A stretch of 64,000 bases of DNA from MSPOR6 sp964652195 (GCA_964652195.1 CAZZBB010000067.1:30312-94311), one strand, 5' to 3'; positions 7,443 through 17,072 are shown, counted from the stretch's first letter. Program-made: numbers and translations. The notes: a model not told the origin generated them from the sequence alone.

Positions 7443-8582
7443 ATGTTCTCAATTTTCAATCTATTTGATAAAAATACCAGACATCTTCGGATTTCATACT
7501 TTTCTCTATTTAGTATTTCTATATATCTTATAGTCGTATTTTATTCTGGATGTGCTAATACCGAAGATTATGCCAATCCTCTTGACGCTGATAATTTACG
7601 TACTGCAGGATCTCCTGACGACTTTAAACTATATGCTGGTGATAGACAGGTTCGAGTAACATGGGCAGAGACTGATTCAGAAGGAATTAAATCCTACAAA
7701 ATATACCGACGTTCAAAAAGTAATTCAGATGAACCCTTTGAGTTAGTCGGAACGGTTGATGCCCCTGCAAATGAGTTTATTGATACACAAAACATAGAGA
7801 ATGATCGAGTAGATTCTGTTGGACGTATTCTTTCTTATGAATATCGTATATCTTATGTTGATGTAAACGGAGTTGAAACACCCGATCCAAACAATCCTCC
7901 AAGTCCTACTGAAGAACCATACCGGGTATGGCAAGCAAATGCCGTAACCCCAAGTGTTCCTCCACCAGCACCGGTAGTTACAATCGGATCTCCAAGTGAT
8001 CTTACAGTGAAGCTTTTTTGGGAGGGGTATGAATTTCCAGATGATTTTTCTCTATTCCGGGTTTACATTGCAAGAGATGATGGGGACGGAAAAACTCCTG
8101 CTTTCAGAATTAGTCATGATATTAAACGCGATCAAAACTACTTCTTTGACTTAACTTTCAGAAAGGACGGTGAAGCCAAGGTCTATCGTGTCGCTGGAGT
8201 TGATAAGTTTGGAGTTGAAGCAATCACTGCGATTAGTGCTACTTCACCGAATTTTCCACCTGCAGCCCCACAGAACTTTAGGGTGTTTTATGCTGCACGC
8301 TCATTTTTTAACAATAAGTATGACGCTATCATGTCATGGAAAGCAAATACAGAATATGACCTCGCAGGTTACCAAATCTATTCAAAGGATGCTGAAGGAA
8401 ACCTAATTCCACGTAGAACATTAAATAGACGGGATAACGGTGTTACCATTTCAGGGGAAGATCCACTTGTTATAAATCAGCAAGCTGTACTCCGTACATA
8501 TTTTATTACCGCTTTTGATGATACACCGGGTCCTGATGGTAAACGAGATGAAAGTGAATTAGTAGAAGCAATATCACCATAA
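7443..8582 (+). CDS. Lipoprotein with fibronectin type III-like domains
   Basis: A 379-residue lipoprotein: long basic/hydrophobic leader and lipobox FYSGC (Cys37). The mature part has repeated FN3-like units, seen by strands such as RQVRVTWAETDSEGIKSYKIYRR near 70-90 (quoted only to show the W...Y.IYR pattern), a second unit with LTVKLFWEGYE, and a third with DAIMSWKANTEYDLAGYQIY. FN3 domains act in extracellular binding. ATG at 7443 was chosen because AAAGGAG lies seven bases upstream; TTG at 7440 is a poorer choice. It probably forms an operon with its neighbours. Confidence 0.78.
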   Translation: MFSIFNLFDKNTRHLRISYFSLFSISIYLIVVFYSGCANTEDYANPLDADNLRTAGSPDDFKLYAGDRQVRVTWAETDSEGIKSYKIYRRSKSNSDEPFELVGTVDAPANEFIDTQNIENDRVDSVGRILSYEYRISYVDVNGVETPDPNNPPSPTEEPYRVWQANAVTPSVPPPAPVVTIGSPSDLTVKLFWEGYEFPDDFSLFRVYIARDDGDGKTPAFRISHDIKRDQNYFFDLTFRKDGEAKVYRVAGVDKFGVEAITAISATSPNFPPAAPQNFRVFYAARSFFNNKYDAIMSWKANTEYDLAGYQIYSKDAEGNLIPRRTLNRRDNGVTISGEDPLVINQQAVLRTYFITAFDDTPGPDGKRDESELVEAISP

Positions 8583-8675
8583 TAACTATAATTCCTATAC
8601 TTGAAGTTTACCAACAATTTTGCCCTCTTACATTGGATAGACAACCATAAACTAACTATCATTAAAGGAAGAAAA

Positions 8676-9623
8676 ATGTCTATTACATACCGAATTCTCT
8701 TTGGTATCATTATAATATCATTAACTATAACCCCGCCAATTCTAGCTCAAGCACCACCAGCAACTCAACTGACTACAATACAGACTGCTGAACCTATTGG
8801 CAAAGGTGGCTCTACAACATCCTTCAGTTTTTTCCAATATTCAAAAAAAGACGGATTGGCACCAGACCATTCTCAAAGTGTTGTAATTGGTGGTTTTGAA
8901 GAACCCCATGAAGTTAACCTTGATATCCAAACTTTCCTTGTACCTGTCAGATTCATCTATGGATTGAGTGACAAACTCGACCTGCAACTTGGAGCAACTC
9001 TATCTACGGGTGGCGTACAAAAAGTGGTGAAAGATTTTTATAACGCTGAGGATTCTATTTTAGATGCAAAAGATCGTGTATATGAACAACATATCTATGA
9101 AGGTGTGATCGGTCTAAAATATAATATTAAACCTGAAATGAATGACGGGTTTCCAAGTATTTCTGTCGGGGGTGATTTCTATTTCGGTTTAACTGCTGAT
9201 GACAGACTTAATTCTAATGGGGATTTTCTTGACCGGACACCTATTGATGGGTTCCCATTTATCGGAGCATATCCTTATATTGTTGGAACACATAGGTTTG
9301 GGAGATATTTTAAGGTTCACGCTGGCGCTGGGGTTTCACTATCCTCCAAAATGTTGAAAACGACAGATTTTTTTATAGCAAACTGGATGGCTGGAGGAGA
9401 AGTCGCCGTCTCTGATGACTTATGGATCGCAGCTGATTTTACTCGTGAACAGCAATATGCTGGTATCAATGTCTCAAATATGTTAGGTCTCGCAATGCGA
9501 TACGCTGTTTCAGACAACTTAGCATTTCAAATTGGAATCAATTCACTCCCCGGAATCCACTTTAGTCTAACATTAGGTGGAGCACAAGCAGAAGCAACAA
9601 AAGGAGATAAGTTATTATTCTAA
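8676..9623 (+). CDS. Outer-membrane beta-barrel-like protein
   Basis: A 315-residue protein with a signal peptide (cleavage near ILAQA, residue 25). The mature region has regularly spaced amphipathic strands with aromatic girdle residues (FLVPVRFIYGLSDKLDLQLG, SISVGGDFYFGLT, FKVHAGAGVSLS, LAFQIGINSLPG), as in transporter-like outer-membrane barrels of the phenol-degradation meta-pathway type. AAAGGAAG precedes ATG 8676; an upstream TTG would add 25 unlikely residues. It follows the FN3 lipoprotein by 93 bases. Substrate unknown. Confidence 0.65.
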   Translation: MSITYRILFGIIIISLTITPPILAQAPPATQLTTIQTAEPIGKGGSTTSFSFFQYSKKDGLAPDHSQSVVIGGFEEPHEVNLDIQTFLVPVRFIYGLSDKLDLQLGATLSTGGVQKVVKDFYNAEDSILDAKDRVYEQHIYEGVIGLKYNIKPEMNDGFPSISVGGDFYFGLTADDRLNSNGDFLDRTPIDGFPFIGAYPYIVGTHRFGRYFKVHAGAGVSLSSKMLKTTDFFIANWMAGGEVAVSDDLWIAADFTREQQYAGINVSNMLGLAMRYAVSDNLAFQIGINSLPGIHFSLTLGGAQAEATKGDKLLF

Positions 9624-9696
9624 AACGCATCAGCATTCAACTACAGTGTATCTCATAAATACGAATTGTTCGTACCAATATAATTTCTTTTCGTAG

Positions 9697-9715
9697 GGGC
9701 GGGGTCTCCCCGCCC
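9697..9715. repeat. GC-rich hairpin
   Basis: GGGCGGGG-TCT-CCCCGCCC, an 8-bp all-GC stem in otherwise AT-rich DNA. There is no T-run on either side, so it does not look like a terminator for the barrel gene; it more likely belongs to a dispersed hairpin repeat class. Confidence 0.6.
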
Positions 9716-9777
9716 GTTGTTTCAATATATAGCAAAGGGCAAGATCAAAGCATCCCAAATATCTGATTTAGGAGATA

Positions 9778-9786
9778 TGTTATAAT
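9778..9786 (+). promoter_or_regulatory. Extended -10 promoter for dtd
   Basis: TGTTATAAT fits the extended -10 pattern TG-n-TATAAT, 22 bases before the dtd ATG. The same GATATGTTATAATAA string recurs at 35536-35550 before another gene. The leader would be very short, with no evident ribosome site. Confidence 0.5.
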
Positions 9787-9807
9787 AACTATTATCCATT
9801 AACTATC

Positions 9808-10257
9808 ATGAGAGCCGTAATCCAACGTGTAAAATCTGCAAGTGTCACAGTTGACAATAAACTCATATCTGAAATTGGTCCTGGACTACTAATCTTTCTC
9901 GGAATATCACATACTGATGCCGAAAAAGAATTAGAATATATAGCAAACAAAATTGCAAATCTACGTATTTTTGAAGATGCTAATGGCAAAATGAATTGTT
10001 CCATCCTTGATACAAGTGGGGAAGCCTTAGTTGTGTCCCAATTCACGCTCTATGGGGATTGCAGAAAAGGACGCCGCCCCAGTTTTATTAATGCAGCACG
10101 TCCTGATGTAGCAAACGACCTATATGAACAGTTCATAACAATATTAGAGAAGTTAAACATCCCAACACGGGGAGGCACCTTTCAGGCAATGATGGATGTA
10201 CAACTCATAAATGACGGTCCTGTCACCATCTTACTGGATAGCGATAAACAGTTTTGA
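9808..10257 (+). CDS. dtd: D-aminoacyl-tRNA deacylase
   Basis: A 149-residue cytoplasmic enzyme that hydrolyses D-aminoacyl-tRNAs (and Gly-tRNA(Ala)), protecting translation. The family start MRAVIQRV, the SQFTLYGD motif (about residues 77-84) and the C-terminal NDGPVTI motif (about 136-142) are present; many homologues have NxGPVT here. Length is normal. It starts at the first ATG after an extended -10 promoter and has no strong ribosome site. Confidence 0.95.
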   Translation: MRAVIQRVKSASVTVDNKLISEIGPGLLIFLGISHTDAEKELEYIANKIANLRIFEDANGKMNCSILDTSGEALVVSQFTLYGDCRKGRRPSFINAARPDVANDLYEQFITILEKLNIPTRGGTFQAMMDVQLINDGPVTILLDSDKQF

Positions 10258-10287
10258 AAGATTGTGATTTATTAGGAATAGAAAGCT

Positions 10288-10793
10288 GTGTTGAATTATC
10301 AACTTTTTCCACGTTCAATTGGAATAACAAACCAAATTCAAGCTGTAATTACCTGTTTTGAAAATGCATATCATCAAATAAAGTCATCTGAAAACGAACT
10401 TAAAAGCGACGAAGTATTAGAAATATTGAGACCATATCTTGAGGAAGTTGATTTTAGAGTTGAAACAGGAAAAACTAAGAATAAAATAATTCATGTACCT
10501 GTCCTATTTGGCAAGAATAATTTTGTTGACAAATCCTTCAATGCTGATGGGATAAGTAATGATGGAAAATCGCATTGGAGATTGAAGCTGGTAGAGCATT
10601 TGCTAATTATGCATTTCTAAAGGATATTTTTGAAGCATCCATGATGCATAATGTAGAATACTTAATTGTTGCAGTCAGGAATAAATATAGAAATAGTGAT
10701 GATTTTGATAAAATATATGCCTTTTTGGAAACACTATATATCAGTAACCGGATAATTCTCCCGCTTAAAGGGATCACTCAGATAGGATATTAG
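10288..10793 (+). pseudogene. Frameshifted nuclease-like gene
   Basis: Two overlapping reading frames form one protein if a single A is restored in the A-run at 10566-10569: frame 1 gives residues up to SNDGK, then the other frame continues IALEIEAGRAFANY to the stop at 10793. Joined, it would be about 168 residues. The D...E-x-E-x-G pattern around the joint resembles a PD-(D/E)XK-type nuclease core, which is inference. The start is GTG 10288, 30 bases after dtd. The break may be a real mutation, an assembly error in a homopolymer, or -1 slippage. Confidence 0.6.
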
Positions 10794-10935
10794 CCAGCGT
10801 TTTTAATCATTTAACTAAAAACACTTCATAAGGACGAAGTTGAGAAAACAGATTAGTTCCTAATAATTTCTCAATAGATATCCATATTATACTTTGTCCC
10901 AAATCCTAATTCACCCTTACAACGGAAGGCAAACC

Positions 10936-12576
10936 ATGCGTAACAGACCCCCAACTATAGGTGAATATCTACTCAATAAACTGGAAAGTTACAATATTGG
11001 ACACATCTTCGGTATCCCTGGTGATTATGTTCTTCGCTTCTATAAACTAATTGAAGAAAGTTCAATTCAACACATTGGTATGACACGCGAGGATGCAGCA
11101 GGATATGCCGCAGATGCCTATGCCCGCACTAATGGTATGGGGGTCGTATGCATAACATACTGTGTCGGTGGATTATCAACAGTGAATGCAATCGCAGGTG
11201 CATACGCTGAAAAATCACCAGTTGTGGTCATCAGTGGTGCTCCAGGCATCAATGAACGTGGAAAAGATGCTCTCTTACACCATAAAGTAAAAGATTTTCA
11301 TACACAACAACGGATCTATGATGAAATTACCGTCGCAACAGCACTTCTTGATGAACCCTTTACAGCGTTCAATGAAATTGATAGTGTCCTTGATGCTGTT
11401 TTTCACTATAAACGACCAGGATATATTGAACTTCCACGAGATATGGTAGATGTACGGGGAACACTCTATCGACGTGCATCAACTGGTGGACACATGAGCG
11501 ACACGGAATCCTTAAACGCCGCTGTTGAAGATGCCGTAAATTTTATAAATCAGAGTAAGAATCCTGTTATTCTCGCAGGGGTCGAATTACATAGATTCAG
11601 ATATCAAGACAAATTACTCAAAATTGTAGAAGAAAAACAGATACCGGTTGTCGCAACATTACTCGGAAAATCGGTCATGCCCGAGGCACATCCACTATAC
11701 TTAGGTATTTATGAAGGTGCAATGGGAAGAAGTGAGATCACAGAATTCGTTGAGAAATCAGATTGTGTGATCATCCTTGGGGCATTTATGACAGATGTAA
11801 ATCTCGGAATTTATACTGCAAACCTTGATCGATCAAGGTCAATTTATGCAACTTCAGAAAAGATCTCTGTACAATACCATAGTTACGACGATGTGATGTT
11901 TGAGGATTTCATTGATTTGTTAAATTCAGACAAATTACGAAAACAGAAAAAACCGAATTTAGGTTGGATACAACCTGAGTCAAAACCGTTTGAAGTTAAA
12001 CCTAAAAAACAAATAACTGTCGAACGGTTTTTCCAACATCTAAATACATTCATCACTGATGAAATGACTGTCATTGCAGATGTAGGTGATAGCCTATTTG
12101 GTGCTGCCGAGTTACGCATTCCACAACACACAAATTTCATCAGCCCCGCTTATTACACTTCAATGGGTTTCGCTGTACCCGCATCCATAGGAGCACAACT
12201 TGGTGTGCCAAACACTCGACCCCTGGTAATTGTGGGAGATGGCGCATTTCAGATGACTGGAACCGAGTTATCTACTACTGTACGGTACGGGTTAAATCCT
12301 ATCGTGTTAATCTTGAATAATCAAGGATACGGTACAGAACGGCATTTACTTGAAGGTACATTTAACGACATAGGATGTTGGAATTATAGTTCCTTACCTA
12401 CTCTCTTTACTGCTGGACATGGTTTTCATGTCCGTACCGAAGGTGAATTCAACGAAGCCATGAAGGCGGCATTGGATGAAACGGAACAATTTATCATTAT
12501 TGAACTAGAACTTGAGAAACTGGATCGATCCCCTGCTCTGGCACGGTTAGCAGAACGGATGTCAGAAGAGATATGA
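10936..12576 (+). CDS. ThDP-dependent 2-keto acid decarboxylase
   Basis: A 546-residue thiamine-diphosphate enzyme of the pyruvate/indolepyruvate decarboxylase group. Visible are the cofactor-activating Glu52 in TREDAAGYAADAYAR, the adjacent His105-His106 pair typical of decarboxylases, and the C-terminal VGDGAFQMTG...LNNQGYGTE ThDP/Mg-binding motif. It should decarboxylate a 2-keto acid to an aldehyde; the substrate is uncertain. ATG 10936 was chosen because GGAAGG lies about six bases upstream; the longer ORF adds 14 residues without a ribosome site. It is the first gene of a same-strand catabolic group. Confidence 0.85.
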   Translation: MRNRPPTIGEYLLNKLESYNIGHIFGIPGDYVLRFYKLIEESSIQHIGMTREDAAGYAADAYARTNGMGVVCITYCVGGLSTVNAIAGAYAEKSPVVVISGAPGINERGKDALLHHKVKDFHTQQRIYDEITVATALLDEPFTAFNEIDSVLDAVFHYKRPGYIELPRDMVDVRGTLYRRASTGGHMSDTESLNAAVEDAVNFINQSKNPVILAGVELHRFRYQDKLLKIVEEKQIPVVATLLGKSVMPEAHPLYLGIYEGAMGRSEITEFVEKSDCVIILGAFMTDVNLGIYTANLDRSRSIYATSEKISVQYHSYDDVMFEDFIDLLNSDKLRKQKKPNLGWIQPESKPFEVKPKKQITVERFFQHLNTFITDEMTVIADVGDSLFGAAELRIPQHTNFISPAYYTSMGFAVPASIGAQLGVPNTRPLVIVGDGAFQMTGTELSTTVRYGLNPIVLILNNQGYGTERHLLEGTFNDIGCWNYSSLPTLFTAGHGFHVRTEGEFNEAMKAALDETEQFIIIELELEKLDRSPALARLAERMSEEI

Positions 12577-12850
12577 ATGAAAACCAATTCCAAATCCAGG
12601 TCTATTCCCCAAGACTATTTCATATACTTATGATATATTCTCAAGATAATGTTCCTTATTCGTGTAAATCATCTTGGAATACCAATCCTATAGACCAATT
12701 GACTATACATCCTCTAAAAATACCACCCTATTATCAGTTTTCTATTGCATTATTATGGTATCTTAGTTATCATTTACACACATAATTAGATTAGTTAATC
12801 TGATGAATTATCCCTGAAATAGACATTTTACCAGTTGACAAGGTCCCACA

Positions 12851-13708
12851 ATGAAAAACAGACAAAACCAATCAACACCCCTAACCCCTGAACAATTAGT
12901 TCAGTGGGAAAACGATGGGTATCTACTATTAAAAAATGTTGTCCCCGAATCTAAGATAAATGGGGTTCGTGATAGGTTCGCCATTGTAGTAGACGGAATT
13001 ATTAACGAATTGAAAGAGCAGAATACCATTGATGATGTAGGGGAAAATCTTCCATTTGAAACCCGTTTCTTGAAGATTGCAGGAGAACATGCCAATCGGT
13101 TTGGACGTTCATGGCGTGGACAAATTGCAACATCAGAAATATTCGACCTACACTATGCCGAACCACTTATTGATGCCATTGGACAACTCACTGGAACTGA
13201 TGTAATCGGACATCCCGTGTTTAACGCACGGCCAAAATTACCAAGACAACAATTAACTGTTGTTCCATGGCACCAAGATAGCGGTTATTTTGGTACAATC
13301 AGTGAAAACTCACTAATACCAACCGCCTGGATTCCATTAGTACCAGTAGACGAAACAAATGGCTGTTTACAGGTAGTCGCTGGTTCACATACGTTAGGTG
13401 TTGTTAGTCACCACACAGAAAATCGGGAAGGCAAGTTTCTTGAAGTGATGGATGAACTCATAGAAGAATCGAAGATAGTCACATGTCCAATGGATATTGG
13501 AGATGCATTGGTATTTAACAACCTGACTCTCCATCGATCTCTTCCTCATACAACAAGCGAAATCATTCGTTGGGCAATTGATATTCGATACCTTCGTGAC
13601 GGTGACCATCCAGGATCAATCTACTGGAAAGATCCAGACTTTAAGTGGGTTATTAAGAGTCAAACACAAACGCTCACTTCTCTATCCGATTGGCTCGAAA
13701 TGTGGTAG
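12851..13708 (+). CDS. Phytanoyl-CoA dioxygenase (PhyH) family protein
   Basis: A 285-residue Fe(II)/2-oxoglutarate dioxygenase. The complete triad is present: His141-Gln-Asp143 in PWHQDSGYF and distal His228 in NLTLHRSLPH; Arg240 is placed to bind 2-oxoglutarate. The GCLQVVAGSH segment is typical of the family. It contrasts with the HxG member at 1060. It lies between the keto-acid decarboxylase and the DlgD-like reductase, so it probably oxidises a small metabolite of that pathway; the real substrate cannot be read from sequence. Confidence 0.9.
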   Translation: MKNRQNQSTPLTPEQLVQWENDGYLLLKNVVPESKINGVRDRFAIVVDGIINELKEQNTIDDVGENLPFETRFLKIAGEHANRFGRSWRGQIATSEIFDLHYAEPLIDAIGQLTGTDVIGHPVFNARPKLPRQQLTVVPWHQDSGYFGTISENSLIPTAWIPLVPVDETNGCLQVVAGSHTLGVVSHHTENREGKFLEVMDELIEESKIVTCPMDIGDALVFNNLTLHRSLPHTTSEIIRWAIDIRYLRDGDHPGSIYWKDPDFKWVIKSQTQTLTSLSDWLEMW

Positions 13709-13756
13709 TCTAATTCACATTGCATATTCCTATTTCCTAACCCAAGGAAGACATCT

Positions 13757-14773
13757 ATGCTGCGAGTACCTTTTCAGACCTTATCTGATGAATTCTATCG
13801 CGTATTAACTGCAGTCGGTTTTACAGGGGACAGAGCAAAATTATGTGCTAAATTATTCGCAGAGAATCAACGGGACGGTGTTTATTCACACGGACTTAAC
13901 AGATTCCCTGGATTTGTCTCAGGTTTGGAAAGTAAACAGATCGATTACAATGCACAACCAGAGAAAATAGACAGTTTTGGAGCTCTTGAACAGTGGGATG
14001 GTAAGATGGGTGTAGGACTTGTAAATGCACACATCAGTATGCAGCGGGCAATGGAACTCGCAGCTGAAAACACCATTGGATGTGTTGGACTTTCAAACAC
14101 AAATCACTGGATGCGTGGTGGTGCTTATGCATTACAGGCTGCTGAAGCAGGATATATTGGTATTTGTTGGACAAACACTACCCGTCTCATGCCTCCTTGG
14201 GGATCTGCTGACAAGAAAATTGGGAATAATCCTTTAGCAATCGCAATTCCACGTGAAAACGGACACATTCTCCTTGATATGGCAATGAGTCAGTATTCCA
14301 ACGGAAAATTAGAAGTACTCAAACTACAAGATAAACAACTACCGTTACCCGGAGGATATGATACCCAAGGGAATCTTACGATTGACCCCGGTGAAATCCT
14401 TACATCGCAAAGGGCTGTACCAATAGGTTACTGGAAAGGTTCCGGTTTTGCACTCGTACTTGATACGATGGCTGCCATAATTTCGGGTGGACAAGCAACA
14501 CATCAAATAGGTAAACAGTCATCTGAATATGCAGTCTCCCAAGTTTATATAGCAGTAGCTGCCACAGGAATCGCAGGACAATCTATGTTAAACGACACTG
14601 TGGATACAATAATCAACGATTTCCATACAGCTACACCTTTAGATGAGACTGGAGAGGTACGATATCCTGGAGAAGGTATGTTACGAACACGAAAAGAAAG
14701 TCATGAAAAAGGTGTCCTTGTTGATGAAACACAGTGGAAAACATTACAATCTATGATGACTGATACATTATAG
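13757..14773 (+). CDS. dlgD: 2,3-diketo-L-gulonate reductase-type dehydrogenase
   Basis: A 338-residue member of the malate/L-lactate dehydrogenase-like family (Ldh_2) that closely follows E. coli YiaK/DlgD: GVYSHGLNRFPGF, NTNHWMRGGAYALQAAE, GYIGICWTN, MPPWGS, and GYWKGSGFALVLD match in order. YiaK reduces 2,3-diketo-L-gulonate to 3-keto-L-gulonate with NADH. The catalytic His is in YSHG or NHW. AAGGAAG precedes the ATG. The context (sugar oxidoreductase, FAH hydrolase) supports sugar-acid catabolism; the exact substrate may differ. Confidence 0.88.
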   Translation: MLRVPFQTLSDEFYRVLTAVGFTGDRAKLCAKLFAENQRDGVYSHGLNRFPGFVSGLESKQIDYNAQPEKIDSFGALEQWDGKMGVGLVNAHISMQRAMELAAENTIGCVGLSNTNHWMRGGAYALQAAEAGYIGICWTNTTRLMPPWGSADKKIGNNPLAIAIPRENGHILLDMAMSQYSNGKLEVLKLQDKQLPLPGGYDTQGNLTIDPGEILTSQRAVPIGYWKGSGFALVLDTMAAIISGGQATHQIGKQSSEYAVSQVYIAVAATGIAGQSMLNDTVDTIINDFHTATPLDETGEVRYPGEGMLRTRKESHEKGVLVDETQWKTLQSMMTDTL

Positions 14774-14945
14774 TTAATATAGTTTTGACAATTATTGCCA
14801 ATTAATCCATTCTTTTCAACTGGGTATACTTCCAACGGACGGTTAGTGTTTGATAACCTTAATTCCCACAGACTAAAATGACATATATGCTAAATATGGC
14901 ATAAACCGAACTCACGTTACATAAAAATAAAACGCTTGAATCAAT

Positions 14946-16070
14946 ATGAAATTACGTGCTGGAATCGTTGGATGCGGTGGAATAAGTCGGAGCCACGCAG
15001 CAGCATACGATGGGTTAGATTACATTGAACTCATTGCAGTATGCGACATTAACACGAATGCACTGAATAACCGTGCTGATGAATTTAATGTTCAAAACCG
15101 ATATACAGACTACACGGAGATGTTATCACAAGAATCCCTTGATATTGTTAGCGTCTGCACACATGCACCATTACATGCCCCAATCACTATAGCTGCAGCA
15201 GAAAATGGTGTTCATGTTTTATGTGAAAAGCCGTTGTCTGTTGATTTGGTAACTGCTGATCAGATGCTCAAGGCATGTAGGGACGCGCAAGTCCATCTAA
15301 CTGTAAGCCATCAATTCCGATTTACGCCTTTGTTTCGACACGCTAAAAATCTCATAGAATCAGGTAAAATTGGAGAGTTACGGTCCATACGAGAAGTCGG
15401 AAAAGGACGAGAAGCAGGTTTTGAACTAATGGAGATGGGAGTCCACTACTTTGACGAAATGGATTTCTTCATGAATGGTATCTCATGGATTCAAGCACAT
15501 ATCACTTATAATAGACACGACGTTACAGATACAGATATAATGCACAGTAGTAAGTTATGCACAACTGATCGACGGGATAACGGTATTGTCGCCGGTGATA
15601 CCATGCTGATACATATTGGTGGATCAAGTGGTGCTTACGGTATCATGGAACTCTATCCAAGAGAACAAAGACACGGTTGGATGATGGGACCACATCTACT
15701 CGGTTCTAATGGACAAGTAATGATAAAACCCAACCCAAATTCAGGTATTGATGAATTGTGGTTCTGTCCTTTTGATGTTTCCTTTGCACAACATACACCT
15801 GAATGGGAACAGATAGAACTTGATTCATCCAAATTTATCATCTCTGGAAAAGCGTGGAAGTCTCGCCACACAATCTGGAGTGCCAAGAACATACGAGACG
15901 CTATACTAAACGATACCCAACCTGAACTCGGTGGACAAAACGCTCTTACCTCTCTTGAATGTGTTAGTGCCACATACACTTCACATTTTACTAATCAGAA
16001 GGTACAACTTCCCTTAGAAGAGCGATACCATCCACTTATAAAACGTCTTAATACAGGAGCACAAAACTGA
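14946..16070 (+). CDS. Gfo/Idh/MocA family oxidoreductase
   Basis: A 374-residue NAD(P)-dependent sugar or inositol dehydrogenase-like protein. The N-terminal Rossmann fold has GIVGCGGIS (residues 6-14) and the CEKPLS motif (about 92-97) whose Lys is catalytic in the family; the C-terminal alpha/beta domain carries the substrate site. No good ribosome site lies before ATG 14946. Its TGA is directly followed by the ATG of the FAH-family gene, so the two are translationally linked. Confidence 0.9.
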   Translation: MKLRAGIVGCGGISRSHAAAYDGLDYIELIAVCDINTNALNNRADEFNVQNRYTDYTEMLSQESLDIVSVCTHAPLHAPITIAAAENGVHVLCEKPLSVDLVTADQMLKACRDAQVHLTVSHQFRFTPLFRHAKNLIESGKIGELRSIREVGKGREAGFELMEMGVHYFDEMDFFMNGISWIQAHITYNRHDVTDTDIMHSSKLCTTDRRDNGIVAGDTMLIHIGGSSGAYGIMELYPREQRHGWMMGPHLLGSNGQVMIKPNPNSGIDELWFCPFDVSFAQHTPEWEQIELDSSKFIISGKAWKSRHTIWSAKNIRDAILNDTQPELGGQNALTSLECVSATYTSHFTNQKVQLPLEERYHPLIKRLNTGAQN

Positions 16071-16925
16071 ATGAAACTTGCTTTTTTTGATGACTATAAT
16101 CTCGGTGTTATTACTGGAGATACCATTGTTGACATTTCTGAAGCAGTCAGTGATATTTCATACCACACACCGCAAGAACTTATTCAGATGGTAATTGAGA
16201 ATTTCAATGACCTGAAACCACTTATCGAAGATACAGTTGAAAACAACACTGGTGTTCATTTGGATACAGTTAATCTTAAACCCCCACTTCCACGACCTGG
16301 ACAACTGGTATGTATGGCGGGAAATTACATTGAACCAGATAGTCCAACAAGATTGGAATTTAATGCATTTCTCAAATCACCAAACAGTATTATTCCCACA
16401 AAAGATACTGTCAAACTTCCCACAGCGGATGTAGGGGTATTCCATTTTGAACCTGAGTTAGCACTTGTGATTGGAAAACCAGCAAAACATCTCACTGAAG
16501 AAAATGCCATGGATCACGTATTTGGCTACACACAATTTATTGATGTATCTGCTCGCGGTTTACATGGAGGCTTCTTCTTAGGGAAGAGTTGGCACACCTT
16601 TGCACCTATGGGTCCCGCACTCGTCACCGCAGATGAAGTGTCCGATCCAAATAAACTTGACGTAAAACTCTGGATTAACGACAGTTTACAACACGATTTT
16701 TCTACTAACTCAATGGCTCGATTCGTCCCTGAATTATTAGTTGAAATTACAAACGTGATCGCATTAAAACCGGGAGATGTCGTCTCTACAGGTACACATC
16801 ATGAAGCACTAACCGATGTCGGGGATGGTGATACAGTTCGATTGGGAATAGAGAATTTCGGTCCTGAGTTGGACGTGGATGTACACGATCCGTTAAAGAG
16901 GACAACATGGCGAGGTGAGGAATAA
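16071..16925 (+). CDS. Fumarylacetoacetate hydrolase (FAH) family protein
   Basis: A 284-residue FAH-fold enzyme. Metal ligands appear as the two Glu of FHFEPELALVIGK and the Asp of TQFIDVSARG, and the KPGDVVSTGTH segment is typical. The family splits C-C bonds or dehydrates/isomerises 2-keto acids such as 2,4-diketo-3-deoxy sugar acids and hydratase products. It begins immediately after the stop of the Gfo/Idh/MocA gene and ends the catabolic group. Which ketonic acid it acts on is not evident. Confidence 0.88.
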   Translation: MKLAFFDDYNLGVITGDTIVDISEAVSDISYHTPQELIQMVIENFNDLKPLIEDTVENNTGVHLDTVNLKPPLPRPGQLVCMAGNYIEPDSPTRLEFNAFLKSPNSIIPTKDTVKLPTADVGVFHFEPELALVIGKPAKHLTEENAMDHVFGYTQFIDVSARGLHGGFFLGKSWHTFAPMGPALVTADEVSDPNKLDVKLWINDSLQHDFSTNSMARFVPELLVEITNVIALKPGDVVSTGTHHEALTDVGDGDTVRLGIENFGPELDVDVHDPLKRTTWRGEE

Positions 16926-16930
16926 AAAAG

Positions 16931-16960
16931 TTGACAATACCATCAGTTTGCATGTATAAT
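16931..16960 (+). promoter_or_regulatory. Consensus sigma-70-type promoter
   Basis: TTGACA (16931-16936) and TATAAT (16955-16960) are both perfect, with an 18-base spacer. It lies five bases after the FAH gene and drives the lipoprotein gene at 17095 with a leader of about 130 bases. Confidence 0.75.
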
Positions 16961-17050
16961 TTTAAAAAATTGGGATTTTTGGACGTTGCCTACATGCACT
17001 TACTACAACTTGATGCGTGATGTCCTAAGGTTGGAAGAATTGATTTATTG

Positions 17051-17072
17051 TATAATGGAACAGGCTTGTTCC
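17051..17072 (+). promoter_or_regulatory. -10-like box abutting a palindrome
   Basis: TATAAT (17051-17056) is directly followed by GGAACA-GGCT-TGTTCC (17057-17072), a dyad where transcription would start. A matching -35 is not clear (TTGGAA is only 14 bases upstream). It may be an operator or simply a 5'-UTR hairpin. Confidence 0.35.

Noticed and set aside
12573..12785. 70-codon ORF just after the ThDP decarboxylase, overlapping its stop by four bases
   Set aside because: Composition is unlike a protein (no domain, many rare-looking hydrophobic/aromatic mixes), no ribosome site, no homology I recognise; the region is most likely intergenic.
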